From the NCBI RefSeq assembly GCF_038396675.1, contig NC_088921.1, positions 46,825,001 to 46,889,000 on the forward strand: a stretch of 64,000 nt of DNA, read 5' to 3'. The position numbers and the translations under genes are program-made. Source of the DNA: Hydra vulgaris (Eukaryota > Cnidaria > Hydrozoa > Anthoathecata > Hydridae). Positions 58,436 through 64,000 of this stretch are shown here, piece by piece. The notes under the pieces were generated by a model. That model was not told the origin of the DNA and made no database searches. It was given only the letters and a program-made list of their open reading frames with translations. The stretch's first letter is position 1; each line of letters starts with the position of its first letter.

Positions 58436-59600
58436 GCTTGTCTAAATTAAAGTTGTTAAAAATTATCTTTGTTTCACCAAAGAGGTATAATATAGCTGGA
58501 GGAAGAACAAAGTAAAATATTGTAAATTTTTAAAGAACAGTAAAATTAAAAAGTAAACCATCACATTCTACTAAAAAAAATCTTATAATATTATTTCGAA
58601 ACCTCCAAAGCATCTTCGGAAGCGTCCGTTTTAGTTAAGCTTTTTACTTTGTCATCTGTTTCAAAAATATTCCATTTTTACGGTGTTTTTTCAAAATATG
58701 CAAAAGACATGAAGGAAAAAATTTTAATAAGTTATCAAAACAATGCACAATTAACTTTATTTACATTCATTTTTTTTTTAATAAAAGATTAAACTAGGTA
58801 AAAGTTTTTTGTGAAAAAAAACCCGTATGATTTTAAAAGTAAACAAGCCTGGTAAAAATAGGTAATTTCTACATAAAGAATTCATTATGCAAATATAAAT
58901 GGTAACAAGTGAAAGTAACATGCTAAGTTAGATTATGAAAGATCTATAAGATCTTTCATTTGATATATAATAATTGATATTTAAAAATCTCCTTTGTGTT
59001 TAAAAAAGTAGCGCTAAATTATGCGTACACTTGTAAATCAAACTTTATATGGTCTTACTATTTTAAATCTAAGAAAATATACTATGAAATTTAAAATTTA
59101 TCGATGAATATTAATTTAGTTAAGAAAAGTAAAAAAAAATATTTTATTAACTTTTTGCTCTCACATTAGGGACAAAGGGACGAAATGTTAGGGGTTTTTT
59201 AATTAACACAAAAAGACTTTTGATAACAGACTTTATATAAATTTTTCAAATAACTTTTAAAAGTATATTTTGTATATTTTATACAATATTGTTCACTTTT
59301 TGAAATCAATTTCTTCTTTATCTTTGTTAACATGTCCACTTAATTTTTTTCACCTTAAAAATTGCATAAGTTTACTTCTAGTTGACCTTTAAAAGTTGAT
59401 TATAAATTCGGTATAAAAGTTCATCAGTTAATATTACTTTAATTAGCTAATTGTTTTAAATTGTGATTGTATTAGAACTATTCAAAATTTAAGCAACTCT
59501 GATTTCAAAATAATTAGTTTTAATTGAAATGTCATCAAATCAAGATAAGTAGCGAAAACTTTTTTAAATTTTCTTGTTGAAAATCCTGGTGTATAAAACA
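58436..59600. other. Intergenic, nothing recognised
   Basis: AT-rich. A small inverted repeat GAAAGATCTATAAGATCTTTC lies at about 58936. No gene seen. Confidence 0.45.
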
Positions 59601-60480
59601 AAACAATTTCTAAAAAGTTGCAGATTGCTTTGAGAACAGTGCAGAGCGTTGTGAAACGATTTAATGACACTGGTACAGTCAAAAGAAAATTAGGAAGTGG
59701 AAGAAAAAAAGTTTTTGCTCGACGAGATCTTGTTCTAAAAAGTGAAAGATACCAAAATATAAATAAAAATCCTGAGATTTCTGTTGGAACTTTATCAAAT
59801 AAATTTAAATAATTGCTTCCAATATACAAAGAGTAAAGCAAAACTGTGAATAAGGAACATCAAGAAAATTTTTTCCTTGTTATTCCTTCCCAAAAAAAGT
59901 TCCTTGTCGTAAAGAATAACAAGAATATGTTGTATTTCGTCGTTTAAAACTGCTCTATGAAAAACTATGTGCTAAAAAAGTCTTGTTTGATTATTAATGA
60001 TGAAATCTATTGTGCCGCATAAAGCCGATCTCTACCTGGACACCAATATTCTTATCAATTAATTGCAAAAAACTGAACTGCAAATATATTTGTATTTGGA
60101 ATTAAACTTTAAATTTGAATTTGAATTCAAAAATTCGCTAAAAAATTCTTAGTTTAACAAGCAACTTGTGAATGGGGTAAAATAAGCTCTTGTTTTGTTA
60201 CTACAAGAAACAATTAACGCCAAAATATACATCAAAGAATGGCTCAAGAAGCAATTTTTGCCAGGTTTTTTAAATATTATCCAAGAAATCAATTATTTTT
60301 GCCCAAATTAGCATTATGTCACACTACTTTAAACTAGTTTAGAAAATATAAAGGAAATTTTGATGAAAAATACTGCAATCCAACAAATTATCCCGAAATA
60401 CGTCCTATAGAAAAAGATTGGGGTGTTGTCAAAGAAATCTAGAATACAATGTAAAACATCCAAGACTTCAAAATAAATGG
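59600..60480 (+). pseudogene. Tc1/IS630-like transposase remnant
   Basis: The plus strand begins with a helix-turn-helix: IALRTVQSVVKRFNDTGTVK then GSGRKKVFARRDLVLKSER. The catalytic part is scattered over several frames: NDEIYCA (first acid region), TTRNNINAKIYIKEWLKKQF, FCPNLALCH-like sequence and NPTNYPEIRPIEKDWGVVK (third acid in RPIEKDW, at about 60405). The last motif fits the RPIERYW type found in a group of Tc1-like elements of invertebrates, distinct from the NPIENLW type at 2.1-3.1 kb. Multiple stops. No ends identified. Confidence 0.65.
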
Positions 60481-61860
60481 ATTAGAGATGAAAATGAAAT
60501 AATGAAATAATAGAAAGAGCTACCAAGAAAGTCCACCCCAAGACTGCTCAAAATACTGCTACGGCAATCAATGCACCATCATCTCCCACACTGCTTTCAT
60601 TAATTCTTATTTTAACAATTCCAGTCCAAGTCAGGAACCCTGTACTATCTGCCCCATGCTCTGCTACCTTGTAGAGTTTGCTTTTTAAAGCAAAGTATAC
60701 GATAAATAAACTCTGAGTTAAAATTCCCCAACCTCGGGGCTTTTGGTTGAGTGAAGGCTACAGATGGTATCTCAATAAAAATAATTATCTTGGGCAGATG
60801 TTAAGTCTATCTAGCACTTCATATGAGAATAATCCAGTTTTAACGAATCCTGCTTTCATACTTTCACAATCAAGTTCTTCAAGTTTATTCATTTCAGGTT
60901 CTTCAAGTTTATTCTTTTAGCCCGGGTCATGTAGATTTTACTTATATGAAACGGCATTGTATTCTTTTTTTTAATGACGAAATAAATAAATGAGACATTT
61001 AAGCAATGCTGGGAACTTGTCTATTGGAAAGTAGCTTTACGTCCTTTTCCACTTTCCTTGCAAGTTGTTGATTTTTTTTTCAACTGAGTTTTCATTGGTT
61101 AAAAATATGCAAAACCAAATGGCTTTTAAATATAAATAGCTGTAAATTGCGTGGAGTTCGGAAAAGGTGCAATAAACTTGATGCTGTTTTTTTCACACGA
61201 AGACAGTGCATATGTGTTTATATGTGATGACAAATAGTTTCCAATTAAAAAGTTTTTATAGGGATTTATTTTAGTTCAGACAACGATAAAGATTCAAACA
61301 ATCTATAAAACAATTGAAGTCAAATCATACACTTTTTGAACGGCTATAACGTGTTTCTTTTTTTGGTTCATTTTCTGTCCAAATTGCCCACATCGAATCT
61401 GCTTTGTAAACAATATATGAAGAAATTCTATGTCATTCTGCATTACCACAAAACATCAAAGATGTTGCAGACTTTGATAAATTAATTATACTCTCAGGAT
61501 ATTTTGATTCTCGCTTTGATATTACTAGTTTATCATCAGTTAAATTGTTTCATTGTAGCTCTAATTGTTTGATGGAGGAATGCCGGCCAACTCAAGAGTG
61601 ATATTATCAAAAAAGTTATTAATAACAACAGTACCTACTTCTTCTCTCTTTTTTTTAATGTTATTTTAATGATTTTACTTACTCAACACGAGTCCTGCCA
61701 ATTGCCCAATAAACATTCCTTCACTGGGCGGATAAGACTTGACAATACTGTGTAAATAATAACAGTCAACTGGGAATCCGAAAGAAGACATAAACATAGC
61801 ATAGTTTGCAAAAATTTCTTCTTTAATTTTGAGTTATATTGAACAACAATCTTGCCTTTA
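60481..61860. other. Intergenic, weak coding-like traces
   Basis: A plus-strand stretch at 61395-61590 reads TIYEEILCHSALPQNIKDVA then DFDKLIILSGYFDSRFDI without a stop, but I cannot match it to a family. It may belong to the Pipsqueak-type element or to an unrelated remnant. Tandem words TCAAGTTCTTCAAGTTTATT occur at about 60870-60915. Confidence 0.35.
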
Positions 61861-61869
61861 TATTGAATC

Positions 61870-62020
61870 TTGCTTTTATGTTGAAAAATGTTGAAATCTG
61901 TTTGTGTTAACTTACTACTTCTTACTTCATTTAAACATTTGGTGAATGTTTCGTTGTATATGGAATAAAACCACGGCTCCCAGCAACACGTTTATACGTT
62001 TTTGGCATGACCTCGTCTAT
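61870..62020 (-). pseudogene. Pipsqueak-type HTH fragment (pogo-like transposase N-terminus)
   Basis: On the minus strand an ATG at about 62009 begins MPKTYKRVAGSRGFIPYTT. After a frameshift it continues FTKCLNEVRSSKLTQTDFNI. This fits the PSQ helix-turn-helix (YT.E....AL..V..G..S...A...F.I) found at the N-terminus of many pogo/jerky-type transposases. The rest of the gene to the left (61690-61870) is too broken to read with confidence. Confidence 0.55.
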
Positions 62021-62138
62021 ATGTTATAAATATAATTTTTTGTTAGTATTTTATCCTAAAAGCAAAAATTGAAAAATTTTCTCAAACATAAATCAAAAAT
62101 ATAACATTGAAAATTATTTACAATGTTATACTTTTTTA

Positions 62139-62250
62139 AATGTTTTCGGATAAGAAGAATGTACTTCTTCCTATCTGAAAACATTCAGAAGATGCCCAAA
62201 ATACTCGATAATGTTTTCATCTTCTGAAAACATTCAGAAGATGAAAACAT
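62139..62250. repeat. Cluster of short-loop palindromes
   Basis: A perfect palindrome with 18-nt arms (62211-62228 and 62233-62250, ATGTTTTCATCTTCTGAA) and loop AACA. It is preceded by an imperfect one at about 62140-62182 (18 of 20 matching, ATGTTTTCGGATAAGAAGAA against its inverse). The block GAAAACATTCAGAAGATG occurs twice (62177 and 62226), so the two hairpins share an arm sequence. Confidence 0.85.
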
Positions 62251-62892
62251 CATAAATAGACACAAATACGGATTTGTTAAACTTTTAAATACTTTAGATC
62301 CAGCTATAGCAAGTTTGAGAGCATTCATGTTGGTCATGTAAACTAAGAGTATTAAAAAATTCTTTAATTTATTAGAAAGCAAGCCAACTAAAACAGTTTT
62401 ATTAAGTAAAGATTCTAAAGGCATATCTGAGAAACTATTCGAAAAAATGCCATTACCATTCATATTGACTAATCGAGTATTTTATTTTAATTGATTAAAG
62501 TCGTTTTAAAAAAATTCAGTTTAAATTTATTTTGAAAATGTTAAATAAAAAAGAAAATGTTTAAAAGCATTAAATATATTTAATAAAATATAAAATACAA
62601 AAATATTATAAAATAAATATTTATTATAATATATAATAGTTATATAAAAATACTGAATAAAATAAAAATACTTAAATTCAAAATGTATGTGTTTGAATAC
62701 ACCAATACATTTCGTATTCAAGTACATTTTTTGAGTATTATTTCTTAAGTATTATCTTCCATATATGTACAACATGCGTTTTTTTCAAAAATGGATTATT
62801 TCTTATATATTATTTTACTCTTTTATAAAAATGTTATTGTTGTTTCCTGAGTTATTAGACTTGAATTTTTTATTTGCATTGTTTGAATCGTA

Positions 62893-63003
62893 TATAAAAA
62901 TTGTTTAAAGCTATTTAATGCTTATTAAATGTTAAATGCGTAGACTATATAAAAATTGTTTAAAGCTCTTTACTGCTTATTAAATGTTAAATGCGTAGAC
63001 TAT
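62893..63003. repeat. 55-bp tandem duplication
   Basis: TATAAAAATTGTTTAAAGCT and the next 35 bp occur at 62893 and again at 62948, nearly identical. It lies in the 3' flank of the ankyrin gene. Confidence 0.85.
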
Positions 63004-63133
63004 ATAATATAATATATATATAAAAATGACTTTATATATAAAACTTACCATCAATTAACAGCTAAAAGCAACATAAGAAACATAAGCCTCAGTTACAAAC
63101 ACTCAGACATAAACGCAAATATATTTGAATCCT

Positions 63134-64000
63134 TTAATAAAGCTTTACAAGGAAGTCTTTAGAAGAGCATATACAATAGTCTAACAATAAAATTGTTTTT
63201 AAGTTAATGCACAGTTGAAAGGGAGTCACATTTAAATTTGTCTTAATAAATGGATTTCCACCGTGTTTAGTTAAAACATCAAGCATTTTTAAGCTCAACA
63301 TTGAATTGTCTTTTGATGTAGCAATCACTAAATGCATTGGTGACCAACCTGTATTAGAAACACTATTAGGACTAGCTCCATTTTCTAAAAGATAACGCAA
63401 CACCTCAAAGTTTCCACCTATTACTGCTGCATGCACCGGTGAAAATCCTTCGTCGTCAATCGAGTGTAGTGATGATCCATTTTTTATTAATATTTTTGTG
63501 CATTTAAGGCAACCTTTGTAGGCTGCTTCGTGTATTAAAGAGTCTTTTTTTCTAATTTCTGACATAATAATAAATTTTTTTTTAACTAATGTTTTAACTA
63601 ATTTGCATTCGTCCGATTTAATTGCTTGAAGTATTTGGTAGAATCTTTTTTCAGATTCGCTTACCTTTTTTGTGAATGGTACATAAAGAAGATTCTGGAG
63701 CCCTTCTTCAGAAAAATTTGAATTTGATCCGAAGTACTCCGTTTTGATTGGTTTAAGATGCTTACTTATTTTCGTAGAAGTTTTTTGAGCTTTTTCATTT
63801 TGAAACGGTATGTTGTGCGGATTCAAAAAGCTAAAGCGAGCCGTCATTGGAGTTTTTAGCTTAAGTGATTTTCTTGAAGTTAGCATTTCTGGATCAAGAG
63901 TTGTTTCTGTGAAGGCTCGCGACCGTCTTTTTCCATCTTCAGATGTGTTAACCCTATCTTCAATTATTTTGTTTGTCAAAATATCACTTTCAGAAATTTG
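63134..64000 (-). CDS. Ankyrin-repeat protein, C-terminal part (gene continues off the right edge)
   Basis: The minus-strand frame is open from the window end to a TAA at about 63134; the last base-pairs read QISESDILTNKIIEDR with no ATG. The gene is therefore 5'-incomplete here, or has an upstream exon outside. The first about 110 residues are polar and basic, without a recognised fold (SRAFTETTLDPEMLTSRKSL...). Ankyrin repeats follow: KKDSLIHEAAYKGCLKCTKI, EGFSPVHAAVIGGNFEVLRY, TGWSPMHLVIAT (with a longer finger before MLDVLTKHGGNPF) and NVTPFQLCI, about four repeats with the TPLHxAA signature partly relaxed. The stop closes a CICSSKDFLVKLY tail. Ankyrin repeats bind proteins; a specific role cannot be given. 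Codon use and the lack of breaks over 281 codons support a real host gene. Confidence 0.75.
   Translation of the reverse strand, partial: QISESDILTNKIIEDRVNTSEDGKRRSRAFTETTLDPEMLTSRKSLKLKTPMTARFSFLNPHNIPFQNEKAQKTSTKISKHLKPIKTEYFGSNSNFSEEGLQNLLYVPFTKKVSESEKRFYQILQAIKSDECKLVKTLVKKKFIIMSEIRKKDSLIHEAAYKGCLKCTKILIKNGSSLHSIDDEGFSPVHAAVIGGNFEVLRYLLENGASPNSVSNTGWSPMHLVIATSKDNSMLSLKMLDVLTKHGGNPFIKTNLNVTPFQLCINLKTILLLDYCICSSKDFLVKLY

Overview
This looks like nuclear DNA of a cnidarian, most likely Hydra. The base composition is strongly AT-rich. The host genes have GT-AG introns. One gene encodes a secreted Cu/Zn superoxide dismutase of the kind known from Hydra. The rest is dense with transposons typical of hydrozoan genomes: CR1/L2-like LINEs, mariner, Tc1, hAT, Merlin, piggyBac and Transib. 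There are no prokaryotic operons and no RNA genes other than tRNA-derived SINEs. The organism is inferred from content, not proven.

Host genes. (1) An extracellular Cu/Zn SOD on the + strand, three coding exons, 12299-16210, about 190 aa, with a signal peptide. (2) A Caprin family RNA-binding protein on the + strand, eight coding exons spread over 18 kb (23474-41470), about 475 aa, with the conserved N-terminal homology region, a candidate G3BP-binding motif, a PAM2-like motif and an RGG tail. (3) The C-terminal part of an ankyrin-repeat protein on the - strand, running off the right edge (63134-64000).

Mobile DNA. 0.2-4.2 kb: a LINE with ORF1 and ORF2 whose endonuclease domain is split by a Tc1 element. 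5.6-6.9 kb: a full-length but dead mariner. 7.4-8.7 kb: two oppositely oriented hAT remnants. 10.2-11.8 kb: a decayed RAG1-like Transib transposase, itself hit by a hAT-type MITE and a SINE. 12.5-13.9 kb: a Merlin element in SOD intron 1. 16.9-19.4 kb: a hAT/ZBED element. 20.5-33.3 kb: several foldback or inverted-repeat elements, most of them in caprin introns. 42.7-45.3 kb: a piggyBac remnant with a SINE inside. 46.6-54.3 kb: three LINE copies or fragments. 55.2-58.4 kb: a complete, recently active-looking Transib element. 59.6-62.0 kb: Tc1-type and Pipsqueak-HTH transposase remnants.

The most interesting object is the Transib element at 55242-58430. It has a perfect 5-bp target duplication (CAGTG) and a transposase with RAG1-type D, D and E residues and a CxxC knuckle. 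Its termini begin with the exact V(D)J heptamer CACAGTG and carry a nonamer-like A-rich block. The spacer can be read as 23 bp at one end and 12 bp at the other, recalling the 12/23 RSS architecture. A second theme is a set of at least seven perfect short-loop palindromes (18-35 nt arms, 1-8 nt loops) scattered through unrelated elements, which look like foldback (template-switch) events.
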